From contig NC_065573.1 in the NCBI RefSeq assembly GCF_937616625.2, positions 12,167,001-12,231,000 on the forward strand: a DNA stretch of 64,000 nucleotides. Direction: 5' to 3'. Positions 8,716-20,296 of this stretch are shown here, one piece after another. The position numbers were made by a program, and so were the translations under genes. The notes beneath the pieces are model-generated. The model was not told the DNA's origin. It saw nothing but the letters and a program-made list of their open reading frames with translations, and ran no database searches. Each line of letters opens with the position of its first letter. The first letter of the stretch is position 1. The stretch is from Mercurialis annua (lineage: Eukaryota; Streptophyta; Magnoliopsida; Malpighiales; Euphorbiaceae).

Positions 8716-11700
8716 CTAAATTTTTCTTGCAAAATCACAATGAATTAAAATTTGGTCCTGAGTTTCCACCACTTCACATATAGAACAAAGAGAATTGTCT
8801 ATAGTAATAATATTCCGATTTGCAAGAAAATTAAGAGAAGGGAGTCGGCTATGAACGGCTAACCAAAAAAAAAACTTCACTCGAGGAGGAGTTTGAGATT
8901 TCCACACAATTAAATAAGGATTATAAATTACCCCATTAATAGCATAGGAATCACCTGTATCCATAGCCAAAGCAACCTGAGCAACTGACCTATCACCACT
9001 TAATTCCCGCCTAACGACCCCACTAACAGTACCATGCACATATTGGATTTACTGCTACCATCCCTCAAACGACTCCCCGTGCTCCTCCATAACTGAGACC
9101 AATTGATGATTTTCTTCTTGCCTAGCAGCTGCTGAAGGCGATCTAACATCACCATTGTGCTGATGATTTGGTAAACCTTCACCCCTGCTGTTTGCTGCCA
9201 ACAACTCACAAACAAAGCACCCCGAGAGTAAATACCTGATTTATCGTGCCACACGATCTCATCCAACCTCTCCATCCTAGGCACTAAAACATTAAAAGCT
9301 GCCTGTAAATATATTAACAACGACAATTCGCTACCTCTCAACCGCCGCCTCCAACACCACCCCTCATTCCAAATAACATTAATAGAAACATATTTTTGGT
9401 TTGAGAGTTGAAAAAGCCGAGGGAATAAAACATTAGCCGGTCCATCCTTCATCCAAGAATCATACCAAAGCGAAATGGAATCTCCCTTACCAACCTTGAA
9501 ATTCAGAGTAGCAATGAAAATTGACCAAACACTTAGACCAATATAGCAAGTTCTTCTAATGCCTTTTCAAATAAACGACAACTTTTTGACATCCCCGTTA
9601 TTTAGAAAGTCCCAATCCACGACGTTAGAGTAACTCAAAACGATTTTAAACCAAAGTGAATTTTTATTAGTAACCCTCAACTTCCAAATCCATTGGAACA
9701 ACAAACTTTGATTTCTAACTTGCAAACTAGAAATACCTAACCCACCACTTTCCAAGGCAAACCACCCTCCACGAGATTTTACTCAGAACCCGAGTTTTAA
9801 CATCTCTTTTCCAGAGAAAACGCATCATATATGATTCCAACTGAGACTGGATTGCTTGCGGCAATACTAAAGATAGACAAAAAAATACACCGGAACACTG
9901 AACAACACAGATTTGATAAGCACTAACCTTCCGGCAGGAGAAAGTAAAGACCCTTTCCATAAAGCTAACCGCGACTTGACTCGCTCCACCACATGATCCC
10001 AAGCACCTAAGGAAAGTCTTTTTCTAGCTAAAGACAAAACCAAGTACTTAACCGGAAACGAATCAATCTTACAACTAACTAGCTCCGCAGCTATCAATAA
10101 ATCCATCTCGCTAATATGAATTCCCATAATAGAGCTCTTATGAAAGTTGATAGTAAGCCCCGATATTAGCTCAAAACATCTACGAATACGAGTCAAATTG
10201 AAGCATCGAGATAGGATCTTGATTGTCAGCGTATGAAAACCCCTGAGTAAGCCCCAATTCCATAGATCTATCAAGCAAGTGCTTTAAACCCTCCACCACT
10301 ATGACAAATATATAAGGAGAAATATGATCTCCTTGACCCACCCCTTCTGCAAGTTAATAGGGTCTATAGGGCTGCCAGTAACCATCATTGATGTAGTAGC
10401 CGATGAGAAACAACAGGACATCCACTTTAACCATTTTGCAGGAAACTTCATACTACTCATAATTGATAACAAGTATCTCCAATCAATGGTGTCGAAAGCC
10501 TTTTGGAAATCAATTTTTCAAACAAGCAATTTCACCTTATTCTCGAAGCAGAATGGACAAACTCGTTAGCAATCATAGAGCATCCTTGAATACTTCTTTC
10601 TTTAAATAAAGCATGTTGATTTTCAAACACAACTTTAGGCATCAATTGCGCTAACCTCCTCGAAAGAGTATTGGATCACAATTTAAAGAAACTGTTAACG
10701 AGACTAATAGGTCTATAATCCTTTATATTTGCTAAACCCTCCACCTTAGAAACAAGAACCATAAAAGATGTATTAATACCCTTAGGTAAGATATTGAATC
10801 TGAAAAAGTCTGAAAAAATTCCATTAACATATCTTTCATAAAAGGACAAGCTTTCTTGCAAAAATAGAAGTTAAACCCATCAGGCCCTGGATCTTTCTTC
10901 TCCCCACACGAAGAGATAGCAGCAAAAATCTCCTCCTCTGAGAATGAAGTGAACGGCGAATCACTCTCTAACGACAACAAGCGGCTAAATCACAGCCCCG
11001 TAATATCAAACTGGATGCTGTCACCTCTGCTATATAAAAGACTATAAAACTCTCTGATATGAAATTTGATATACTTAGGCTCCGTATAAATGATATTTTC
11101 AGCTTGGATCAAAGAAATAAGATTGTTTCTATAGTGAACCGAAGCCATGCTGTGGAAAATCTTGGTATTTCTATCACCTGTTGTATTCCATTTTAATCTT
11201 GATTTCTGAACCTAAAGGGATTCTAACGTCTTCTCTGCTGTCAACAGCTCCTCTTTGAGACTAGACAACTCCCGCTTCTCCTCTTCGGAAATAATACCCG
11301 CATCCTCCATAATTTCCTTCATCAGAATCTTCTCTTACATATCCTTAAGACGTTTAGCTTGATCACCAAACACCTCAAAGTTCCAACTTCTGATACGAAA
11401 TCTCAACTCTTTTAATCTCTGAATGAGATTAGAAGAAGTCAAACAAATGTCTTTCCAGCTCTCTTTAACAAACCCTTCAAACTCCTTATGATCCTACTAC
11501 GTATCAATAGATTGAAAACGCTTCGGGCCCCAATCAACAACCTTAACAGACTTAAAATAAATCGGGATATGATCATCTGATAATGACATTCTAGGCCAGA
11601 GCGCACTAGCAGAAGCCGACACCAAACACCTGTCAATCCGAGATCTTGAAATAGAATTTTGCCAAGTAAACGTCCTCCCCTGAAGCGGTAGATCAAGCAG

Positions 11701-12216
11701 CTCAGCATTGTTAATAAATTCCCGCAAAGCCAACATATGTAGGGTGAAACGCATCACATTTTATCTCTCCTATGGGCACAACGTTTCATTAAAGTCACCA
11801 CTAATGAAGATCGTACCCATGAAATTTAAAAAATCATTTAAATGCTGCCAAAATAACACCCTTTCCAAAGCAACATTACTCGCATAGATCAGAATGTGGC
11901 GATAAGGAAAAGCATCAAAAACAAAATCCATTACAATACACCTACGCCCTTTAGTAATTATAACATTACGCAGCAATATAGTATTCCAGATAAGCAACAG
12001 ACCACCAGAAGCGCCAATAGAGAGAATAAAATTAAACTTATAATCCAAGTTTGGCCATAGCTTACTAACAAGAAAGTCATTTACAACCTCCTTTTCCGTC
12101 TCAATTAAACCCAAAAATGAGAGGTTATGAGTAGGAACCATGCTTTTAATAAAATTCTGCTTTCTATTGAAAGACAGACCACCACGACAATTCCAAGAAA
12201 TAAACGATAACGACAT
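8716..12216 (-). pseudogene. LINE ORF2: endonuclease, reverse transcriptase, zf-RVT (broken)
   Basis: The endonuclease starts at 12216 with SFISWNCRGG, then LIETE, ISGDFNETL and, after a frame break, RTFTWQ, SRIDRCLVS and SDDHIPI at 11757-11497; these are the expected active-site blocks. RT pieces follow: DPGPDGF (about 10890) and NIKDYRPISLVNS (about 10720). The catalytic YADD survives only as YADN near 10225. The thumb is at 10274-9867, and the C-terminal zf-RVT domain at 9039-8716 has FFFWLAVHSRLPS, LCSICE and ILIHCDF. Many stops and frame changes lie between, so no product is expected. Confidence 0.85.
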
Positions 12217-12303
12217 AGATATAATAATTAAAAAAACCTTGAAAAGGAAAAAAAAGTTATTGTCTTTAGGCTTTCAAAGCCATTTTCTCCTCTAACTTCG
12301 ACA

Positions 12304-14042
12304 CTATTGCTGATTTTGACTTGCGATCAAATGTACCCAAATCATAACCAACTTTCCACATTTACTTGTCTTGTCATCTGGAGTAATTGGAGAAATTACA
12401 TCACAGCTCTTGCTGTTTAAACGGTTCATGTTCTCCATGCTAGCGTCTGAAAGTTCCCTCACTTCTTCCACTTGCAAAACTGAACAGCTCATAATCGCAC
12501 CTAGCACATTCAACTTCTTCGATGGCCTACAAGCTGATTTTAGCCTGACTGCAGTATCTATCTCAATATCTATCTCCCTTGAATTTTCATACGAGTTCGA
12601 ACCTGAATTCACAACATCCTCCTCCCTTTGTTTTTCAGATAAACTTGCTGCTATCCCCTTATTTGACTGAACGAGAACCAGCTCTGTCAACCCATCAGTT
12701 TTCTGAACTGAATTATCCATACAGTTAACCACATTTGCCTGTGCTGAGAGTTATAAAGAAGAGACATCTGTTTGGTTGTTCTGTGGACTCGTTATATCCT
12801 GTTCTAAGCGATAATTCATAGTATTTTTCTCTGGTTCGAAATTCTCATCTGAACATGGAGTAGAAATTAATTTCTCAGCCTGAAAACCTGACCTCATGAG
12901 ACCTCCTAGTTGCTGCTCATCAAAATGTCATCTCTTATCATCCTCTATTATCTAATTAGGGACAACTGTATTGAAGGAATTCAGCAAGTTGACACCCTTT
13001 ATTCAAGAACCCAACCTTTCATCTAAACATCTTTCAATATTCTGTGATTCCTCTTCTCCTACGGAGTCCCTTAAGCTCAAAGACAAAACCTTATCAGCAA
13101 ACCAAACTTGTTCAAACGTTTCTGTCGCAAAAACTGCAAAAGTCTCATCCCAAGTTGTAAATTAATGGACTGATGTATGAACTTGCAATAAGTGGAAATT
13201 AAAACAAGTCCCGAGTCCAAACGTTTCCCCCAATGAGTCCCCAATAAGTTTAAATATTTTTGAGTTCCAATGCATAAAGGGAATTCCAGTCACCGATACC
13301 CAAACAAGTCTTAAAAAAGCATGTTGATAAACTTGCGCCCAAGCGAAGGATTGAAAAAAATCCGAGAGAGTTGGACCAACATTGACAATAAAATCCTCTT
13401 CATTAATGATTGTATCAAATTTAAGCATAATGAGATTACCCCCCCATCAATGATACCTTATGTACAACTATCTTTTTCTCAAATAGAAAATTCTTGGTGT
13501 GTAGAATTTCCTGAATAGCATTCACCTTACCTACTATCGAACGCATCATCCATTCATGATTGACAGATTGTATCTTATCTTCTTGGACTGTCATCACTAG
13601 CTTTGGTATAGATATTAAGCTGTTCGACTCATTCTGAACTTTAAGCGGTTGTGCATCCGCAGTTATCACCTGTCAATACGATCTATAATCTCTGAATGCA
13701 GGAGAGGCAATAACCTTTGGAAAAACTTTCTTCATCTCCAGTTTCATAGTAGGATTCGTCTTCCTTTAAGGGGAATCTAGATACATAAGCCCTTAGTCTG
13801 AATTTTCCAATCGCAACCATATTTAATTGGCTAAGGATTCGTGCCATGGGTTTATTCGAATCAAATCTCAAAAACCCAAAACTGCAATTCCTCTTGGTTA
13901 GCTTTGAAGCCAAAGAAACCCTACCTACAACCCCATATCTCTCAAACATCTTTCCTAAGTCACGGAATCTCCATGTTTTAGGGTAGTTCTCAAAATATAT
14001 TAGTCTTGATTTCTCCTCTTGCTGTGAATTAAGATCGTTCAA
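12304..14042 (-). pseudogene. LINE ORF1: RRM-type RNA-binding protein (broken)
   Basis: 13683-14042 encodes an RRM: RLIYFENYPKTWRFRDLGKM, then SFGFLRFDS as the RNP1-like strand. Downstream pieces at 13162-13428 read RLVWVSVTGIPFMHWNSKIF, a block typical of plant LINE ORF1 proteins after the RRM. A Ser/Glu-rich tail follows at 12304-12732. Frame breaks separate the parts. ORF1 proteins of this group bind LINE RNA in the ribonucleoprotein particle. Confidence 0.75.
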
Positions 14043-14805
14043 AGTCCCAGGGTTTGCGACGTTGCTGCATGGGATGATAGGGTTTTTTGAATCTATCAGC
14101 TGGAATAGTTGACAATTCTCTATTTTACATCACTTTAAGATCATTTGTATTGCATATTTTAGTCTCTTATTGCGTAAAATAGAGAGCTTTATACTCACTT
14201 TTACCTTTTTGTAGTTTTTAATATAAAATGTAAATACTTAGCATTTCTGGAGTATAATTGAATAAAAAGAGAAAAATAAAGTGAAAGTCAAGCCGGATTG
14301 ATTCTATCAAGTCCCAGAAGAAGAATAATGGAGCATCAAGTCTAAATGGAAGCAACATAGCCGCTAAATCAGTCACTGAAAGTTTAGATCGAAAAGCTGA
14401 AAATTCGGACATATGTCCGTATTCGGATCATATTTGGTGCTGAAAATATCCAAATCATATGATTAAACATGTCATGAAAAGATAAGAGATAGATCTACAA
14501 CTGTCTTGAAGAAACCGAGTTCAAATTCGGACCCGAACCGGCTTGAAATCGGTCTCCAAGACAGAGAACTTACAAACCAAGAATCAAATCGGCCAAATTT
14601 AGTGGTTTTGGGTGAAACAACTCTTCGGCCGGCCCGGAGCCGGCCCACACCCTCCAAGCCAGCTAATGGCCGGCTGAGGACCTGGAAATTTCAATTTTGA
14701 CAGTTTTGGAAAGTCCAAGACCTTGGTGAGCATTCATAGACCTTCCATTTCGATATAACCTTGATTCACACTCAAAAAGGGATCTTCCTTGCCTTGCACT
14801 CAAAG

Positions 14806-15020
14806 AAATGAGCTTTGATTTCCATCAAACTCATAATGGAAAGGAGATATGCGACGTTGACTTCAATCAAGCTCCTTATGGAAATGAGATATGTCAAACT
14901 TGATTCACTCAAGCTCACTATGGAAAGGAAAGAGAGACTTGATCATCACTCCCACTCTTTATGGCAAGAAGATATGTCAAACTTGATTATCAGTCAAGCT
15001 CACTATGGAAGGAAGATATT
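14806..15020 (+). repeat. Degenerate tandem repeat in LTR U3
   Basis: About four imperfect copies of a 50-60-bp unit containing caagctc.ctatggaa and gatatgtcaaacttgatt, ending 30 bp before the TATA box. Position suggests promoter-proximal enhancer-like repeats; that role is inferred. Confidence 0.7.
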
Positions 15021-15050
15021 CTTGGCTTGGCCATCACTCATTTTGGTGCC

Positions 15051-15060
15051 TATAAATATA
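15051..15060 (+). promoter_or_regulatory. TATA box of the LTR promoter
   Basis: tataaatata lies about 830 bp before the LTR end and directly after the tandem repeats, the expected U3/R arrangement. Confidence 0.6.
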
Positions 15061-15890
15061 GCACTTTTGTGTAGAGATATTCATTCACTGACACATACAT
15101 TTGTATAGACATTTTCTATAATACAATTCTCTCAACCATTATTCTATTTTCACTTATTTTCTTATATGTTCTTGAGGTGTAGCAATTTCATTGTTATGTT
15201 CAATATGATAATGGATTGCTAAACCCTTAAACTAGGATTAGGGATGTAGCCTAGTTAGAGGGAAATTCTTGATTAATTATTATTACATCTCATTAATGTT
15301 TTAAATAAGGTTTTTCTTTAATCTTCTTGAGATAATCATGAATATTAAGATTAATCACCTTAATATTTTTATCCTACAATTCATGTGAAGTACTTGACCG
15401 TGAAGCATGAATTCAGATCTAGAGATTAAACATAATTTTCTTAGAATAGGAATATGTCCAAGGAATTGTGATGGCGTTAATTATTTTGCTTAATGGGTAT
15501 AATTAATTAACATGGTTATTGGAAAACATCCAGAATTAATTAAACACACATTTGTGTCTTCGAAGAGAAAAAATATATTTTAGAAATAATTGTCATGAAA
15601 AAGCCTTTGAGATGTATTATTAGTTATGATAGAATTTCCCTCAACTATGGTGAACCCCGAAATCTAGTTGCTTAAAATCTTGATATTTTACCAAAAATAT
15701 CCGTCTACTTTTCTTTATTTAATTATTTGTTTTCAAAACCAAATCAACTTAACAGAACGGTTACTTTACAAAAGTTAAATTAAATAACATTTTAAAGAGT
15801 TTGTCCTTTGTGGATTCGACCTTGGAATACTCCGAGTATTACTTGTTACAATTGATTATGTGCACTTGCAGAATTAGCCGATCAAGTTTT

Positions 15891-15908
15891 TAGCGCCGTT
15901 GCCGGGGA
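15891..15908 (+). promoter_or_regulatory. Primer-binding site (tRNA-Asp type)
   Basis: tagcgccgttgccgggga differs at one position from the TGGCGCCGTTGCCGGGGA site typical of Athila-like elements. Confidence 0.85.
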
Positions 15909-16162
15909 CGGCGGTTTTAAGTTGTTATTTCTTTAATTTTTGTGTTTTTATTTCTAAAACTCTTTCAAGTGTGAATTTCAGGTAGTATATGCAACGAAGG
16001 CGTTCTAAGAACACTAACAGCGTAAAACTACTACCCTTGGACCAAGAGATCGAACGTACTTGCAGAAGGAATCGAAAACAAAAGAGATAAACTATGGCAA
16101 ATTAAGTAAATCATGTTGTTAATGCACCTACCGCGCATCGACTAAGAGACATTCACAGACCA

Positions 16163-17152
16163 GTGGTGGTAAATAATCCTTCATGCATCCGAATCTCGGA
16201 TGAAGCTCGAAACTATGAGCTTAAAACCATCCATCTCAACATGTTACCACAATTTAATGGAACATCAGTGGATGATCCATTATCATTTATTAAAGAATTT
16301 TATAGTGTGGTGGAAACTTTCCCATTAAACAGGTTGACAGAGGATGAATTAAGGAAAGATGTTTTCCTTATTGCATGAAGATGAGTGCGGGGACATGACT
16401 TTTGAACTTACCCGAAGGATTGTTCAATACGTGGAGCAATGTATATGATGCTTTCATTACAAAATATTATTCTCCACAAAAGACTCTTGACCTTCGAGGC
16501 AAAATATATAACTTCACTCAATTGGATGGTGAACCATTCCATGAGGCGTGGGAGCGCTTCAAGATGCTTCTTGCTCAATGTCCACATCATTGCTTTGATG
16601 AATTATTACTAACTCAAATGTTCTTTGAAGGATTGACCATGAGCGGGCAAACATTGGTTTAAACGGCATCCGGAGGAAGTTATGGAGAAAAGACGGCGGC
16701 CGGAATAAATCAGATTTATGAGAATGTTGTTCTAAATTCTCAACAAAGAGCCATTAGAGGATGAAGGGCAGACGTCCATGAGGAATCTTCACATCATGAT
16801 ATTGTTTCGGAAGTCGTCGAAATAACTAAGCAAGTGAAGATGCTATTTAATCAGAATCAGCAGTTGAAGGAGATTTGTGCTGTGTGCGGAATTCAAGGGA
16901 ATGGTGCAACTTCTTGCAATTATGCCAATGACGTACAATCAGAGGAAGCCAATTTCGTTGGCTACAATCAAAACATACAACCAAGGAATGATCCTTATTC
17001 GAGTACTTACAATACAAGGTGGCGAAATCATCCTAATTTTTCATGGCAAGATGGGAACAACACAAACCCACAAGGACCACCTGGCTTTCAACAAATTAGA
17101 TCGGCACCTCCACCACCACAATAAGAGAAGAAACCCACTCCCGAAGAGATGA
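16163..17152 (+). pseudogene. Gag of the Athila-like element (broken)
   Basis: 16163-16378 reads LNMLPQFNGTSVDDP and FIKEFYSVVETF. 16402-16662 continues with WSNVYDAFITKYYSPQKT and PFHEAWERFKMLLAQCPHH, the classical gag core. 16834-17124 holds ICAVCGIQGN..CNY, a damaged zinc knuckle, then the Asn/Pro-rich tail. Stops and frame changes separate the blocks, so no whole gag can be made. Confidence 0.85.
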
Positions 17153-17176
17153 TGGTTCAATTCATGGAAAATCAGA

Positions 17177-18106
17177 ATGGACATAACAATAAAATGGAGT
17201 AAAGGATTAGCCAAAATTGAACAATCATTTCAATCTTCCATTCATGATGTGGAGCTTCAACTGGGGAAATTAGAAAATAAGGTTGCTGAAAGAGAAAAGG
17301 GAAAATTCCCTAGCCACATTGAGACAAATCCCAAGGAGAGAGCTATGGCAATCTCTTTAGCAGGCAAGAACGAAGTTGATGAAGCATCAAAAGAAAAGAA
17401 GGCGGACGAATCAGTTGTTATAAATGAGAGAATGAAAAACAAGGTGGTAGAAGAGAGCACTATAGAGAAAACTCCACCGACAGTCAAGGCATATGTGCCT
17501 CCAATTCCATACCCTCAGCGGCAGATGAAGAGGATAAACGAGTTGAATTTTCAAAAGCTTCTCAACATCTTCAAGAAAATTCAAATCAACGTTCCTTTTA
17601 CCGAGGCCTTGGCACAAATACCATCATATGCAAAGTTCTTGAAAGAGATCATTTCCAACAAAAACAAATTGGAGGAGTATGCAATAGTAGCCTTGAATGA
17701 GGAGTGCAGTGCAAGACTGCAAAAGAAATTACCTCCAAAGTTGAAATACCCAGGGAGTTTCTCTATCCCATGTACTTTTGGTAATGTTGATGTTGCTAAT
17801 TGTTTATGTGATCTAGGTGCTAACATCAACCTGATGCCGCTGTCGCTTGTGAGGAAGTTAGGCATAACCGAGATGAAACCTACTACAGTTTCATTACAAC
17901 TTGCAGACAGATCCATCAAACGACCGCTTGGCATAGTAGAAGATTTGCTCGTAAAAGTTGGTAAAATATTTTTACCAGCTGATTTTTTAGTGCTTGATAT
18001 GGATGATGAAGTGGATTTGTCTATTATTTTAGGGAGACCTTTCTTGGCCACAGGAGGAGTATTAATTGATGTTAAATGTGGTATGCTAACCTTTAGAGTG
18101 GGATAA
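17177..18106 (+). CDS. Aspartic protease part of the Athila-like polyprotein
   Basis: 309 codons. The first half is Lys/Glu-rich with a predicted coiled coil (VELQLGKLENKVAEREKGK), then AYVPPIPYPQRQ. The retropepsin-like domain spans about residues 195-305: SIPCTFGNV, the active-site stretch CDLGANINLMPLS (DLGA is normal for this lineage) and SIILGRPFLATGG near the end. The Met is internal to the original polyprotein; the frame break before it belongs to the gag damage. The protease would process gag-pol in the cytoplasmic particle. Confidence 0.85.
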   Translation: MDITIKWSKGLAKIEQSFQSSIHDVELQLGKLENKVAEREKGKFPSHIETNPKERAMAISLAGKNEVDEASKEKKADESVVINERMKNKVVEESTIEKTPPTVKAYVPPIPYPQRQMKRINELNFQKLLNIFKKIQINVPFTEALAQIPSYAKFLKEIISNKNKLEEYAIVALNEECSARLQKKLPPKLKYPGSFSIPCTFGNVDVANCLCDLGANINLMPLSLVRKLGITEMKPTTVSLQLADRSIKRPLGIVEDLLVKVGKIFLPADFLVLDMDDEVDLSIILGRPFLATGGVLIDVKCGMLTFRVG

Positions 18107-18153
18107 GAAAAAAATAGTTTAATATAAGTACACCCCTAAAGAAATCTGAAATT

Positions 18154-18435
18154 TTGGATTTTTGCTATAGAGTTGACATAATTGATGAAATTATGACTGA
18201 AACTCCTATAAAAGAATTAATCAAAGAGCCACTTGAAGCATGTTTAGCTCTGAATTTAGAAGAAAAAAATGAGGTGGGAGAAATCAATAATTTGGTACCT
18301 AATCTAGAAGGTGATAAATATAAAAAAATCAAACACAAAACTAAGTTTAAAGAATTTTGTAAAGAAAAACTAAAAATTAAACCTTCAAAAAAAGTGTCGC
18401 CTAAAGAAACACCGAAACCACCTCTTACTTATTAA
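18154..18435 (+). pseudogene. Protease-RT linker remnant
   Basis: 93 codons, rich in Lys and Glu, ending KETPKPPLTY. This resembles the linker that normally runs into RT, but the ORF stops at 18433-18435 and no RT follows. Confidence 0.55.
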
Positions 18436-18479
18436 TATTCGTACTGTGGTTATGTCTGCTAACCAGAATTCTGCAGTAA

Positions 18480-18601
18480 AAGAAAAATTGTTAGAAATTG
18501 ACAAAAATGAGAGGAACATGTTTCTAGTCAATGGTCAAAGAGAAATATATTACTACAAAGGTGACCAACTAGCGGATGTAAAAGTCATGACCTTCGAGTG
18601 A
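18480..18601 (+). pseudogene. Integrase C-terminal remnant next to a deletion
   Basis: In one frame this reads ERNMFLVNGQREIYYYKGD before a TGA, which looks like the FxVNGxRxxxYxGD tail of gypsy integrases. It lies within 50 bp of the linker, so RT, RNase H and most of integrase are missing between them. Confidence 0.6.
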
Positions 18602-19130
18602 CGAAGGTAAGATACGTCGAGCCATGACGTAAAAAAAAGCGCTTGTTAGGAGACAACCTAACATCATTAAGGTACGTTTATCTACTAAATTTGGTTGCAT
18701 TTTTGTTTTAGAATTTTCAACATTCTAAAAACAAAAATTTCAAAAACTTTTGACAGACCCTCAGCTGGCCCCTTGCCGGCCTGGGTGTGAGAACCGGCCA
18801 AGGGTCGGCCGAGAAATGCAAGTACGATTGTTTTAATCAAAAACTTGCAGTACCTCAACCGGTCCTCAGCCGCCCTGTTTACGCAAGGCACTAAAAAATC
18901 TAAAAACAAAAAAAAAATTGTTTGAGACCCACAACCGGTTTCGACCCGACCCTTGACTCTGACATTGTCATGGAAGAAGAGACCGGCTATTAGCTCCTTT
19001 GGTTGAATTCGCTGTCCTCTAAAAAGGGATGATTTTTATTCTCCTTTCTTTTAGTTTTACTCTTTCTTTTACATTGAGGACAATGTATTTCTTAAAGTGT
19101 GGGGTGGGTAAAAGCAGTCGAACAAAAAAA
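18602..19130 (+). other. 3' untranslated stretch of the Athila-like element
   Basis: Contains aagcgcttgttaggagacaa (18637-18656) and acattgaggacaatgta followed by gtgtggggtgggtaaaa (about 19072-19111), a purine-rich tract that could be the polypurine tract. No LTR is recognised after it. Confidence 0.5.
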
Positions 19131-20296
19131 AGTTATTGTTTTGAATAAATTGTTCATTTTCAAGGAAAATTATTTAATAAAGTAAATTTGTAACCTCCAC
19201 GGAGATGGGATGATTGATGATTTGCCTATCCGTGTTTCGGTAGACTACTTGTGGCTGACGGTTGCTTTTGATGGTGTTAGGTGGCGCTCTGTGATTGCGT
19301 GGACTAGGGCTCCACCTCTCCATCACTCTTTTCCTAACTCTGTTTTTTATTTTATAGTAAAGGACACTCCTTCATATATTTGTTTCCATAAATACCACAA
19401 AAACAGTTTATAAACAAATGATGTATATATAAAACTAATAATTAATTTTTAGTATATTATATCATAATTAATAAACGATATAGTATCTAATTATTTAAAT
19501 AATAACATTTCATCATTATAATTTTCAGTCAAATTAGATCACTTATTTATGGATTATAATTTGAATTTGTTCATATTATATATATGTAGATACCATATTT
19601 GTTTATTTTTACAAAAATAAGAATTTATTAATATAAGATAATCTAGAGTTTAATACCGAAAATGATAATTTAATTTTTTTTAAAAGCTGAATGGTGTAAT
19701 TTGATGAGTTATTTTTATGAAACGGAGATGTGTTATAATTAATATGATATACTCAAGGGAAAAAAACATTAAACACTTTGAAATATATTTTAATGTTGAA
19801 AAATTCTCTCTTTACATTTCAAATTCATAAGATATTTCTTCTTTAAGTATATCAAAGTTTTAATAATATAAAATTCTACTATTTAATATGACTTCTCTTA
19901 ATAAGTAATTTACTTTAATAATATTTTTAATATGTATAGTTTAGCAATATGTGTTAAGCCAACTATTAACTTATATGGAGTTTCTCTCTCAAAACAAAAC
20001 TTATATAGAAGTTTTTTAAAAAAAAACTAAGCTAATAATCACTTATAGCACTCCAACCACCAAGCCACCTGAATTAAATTTTGGCCTGCTAAACTCTCTT
20101 CACTTAATGATCAACTAAAGCACTTTTACCTAAAACCGCCCCAAAAAACAGCCCCAAGCCCCTATTTTCTCAAAAATGCCCAAAATACCCCTAAAGTCAA
20201 TAAGAAAAACCAAGCCAACCCAATCTAACCAAATCTAAATTCACACACCCAACCAAATCAAACATAATCCATTCACCCAACCAAATCACACCTATA
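19131..20296. other. AT-rich spacer with an unidentified GC-richer patch
   Basis: 19195-19420 is less AT-rich than its surroundings and has a 67-codon ORF (19210-19413) that matches nothing I know. 19420-20040 is very AT-rich with no feature. 20040-20296 is C-rich on this strand and abuts LTR A. Confidence 0.4.

Larger units (their letters stand above)
8480..14100 (-). mobile_element. Degenerate L1-like LINE retrotransposon
   Basis: Minus-strand order: ORF1 with an RRM domain, apurinic/apyrimidinic-type endonuclease, reverse transcriptase, zf-RVT domain. Both ORFs are broken many times. The 5' end is set just upstream of ORF1 and the 3' end just beyond zf-RVT. No clean poly(A) or target duplication was recognised, so both ends are approximate. 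Confidence 0.85.
14110..15884 (+). repeat. 5' LTR of the Athila-like element
   Basis: The right end (ccgatca at 15884) is set by the primer site six bases later. The left end is placed near 14110 (tgacaattct), just beyond the LINE, giving TGA...TCA ends and about 1.8 kb, normal for Athila-type LTRs. The left boundary is uncertain because there is no second LTR to compare. Confidence 0.55.
14110..19130 (+). mobile_element. Athila-like Ty3/gypsy element, internally deleted
   Basis: Long 5' LTR, tRNA-Asp-type primer site, gag, a DLGA-type protease, then a jump from the protease-RT linker to the last residues of integrase, then a 3' untranslated stretch with the aagcgcttgttaggagacaa and acattgaggacaatgta motifs common near the end of such elements. 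No 3' LTR was recognised, so the element is probably truncated on the right. Confidence 0.8.

Noticed and set aside
14815..15108. 97-codon ORF in the Athila-like LTR
   Set aside because: Its internal repetition simply reflects the U3 tandem repeat.
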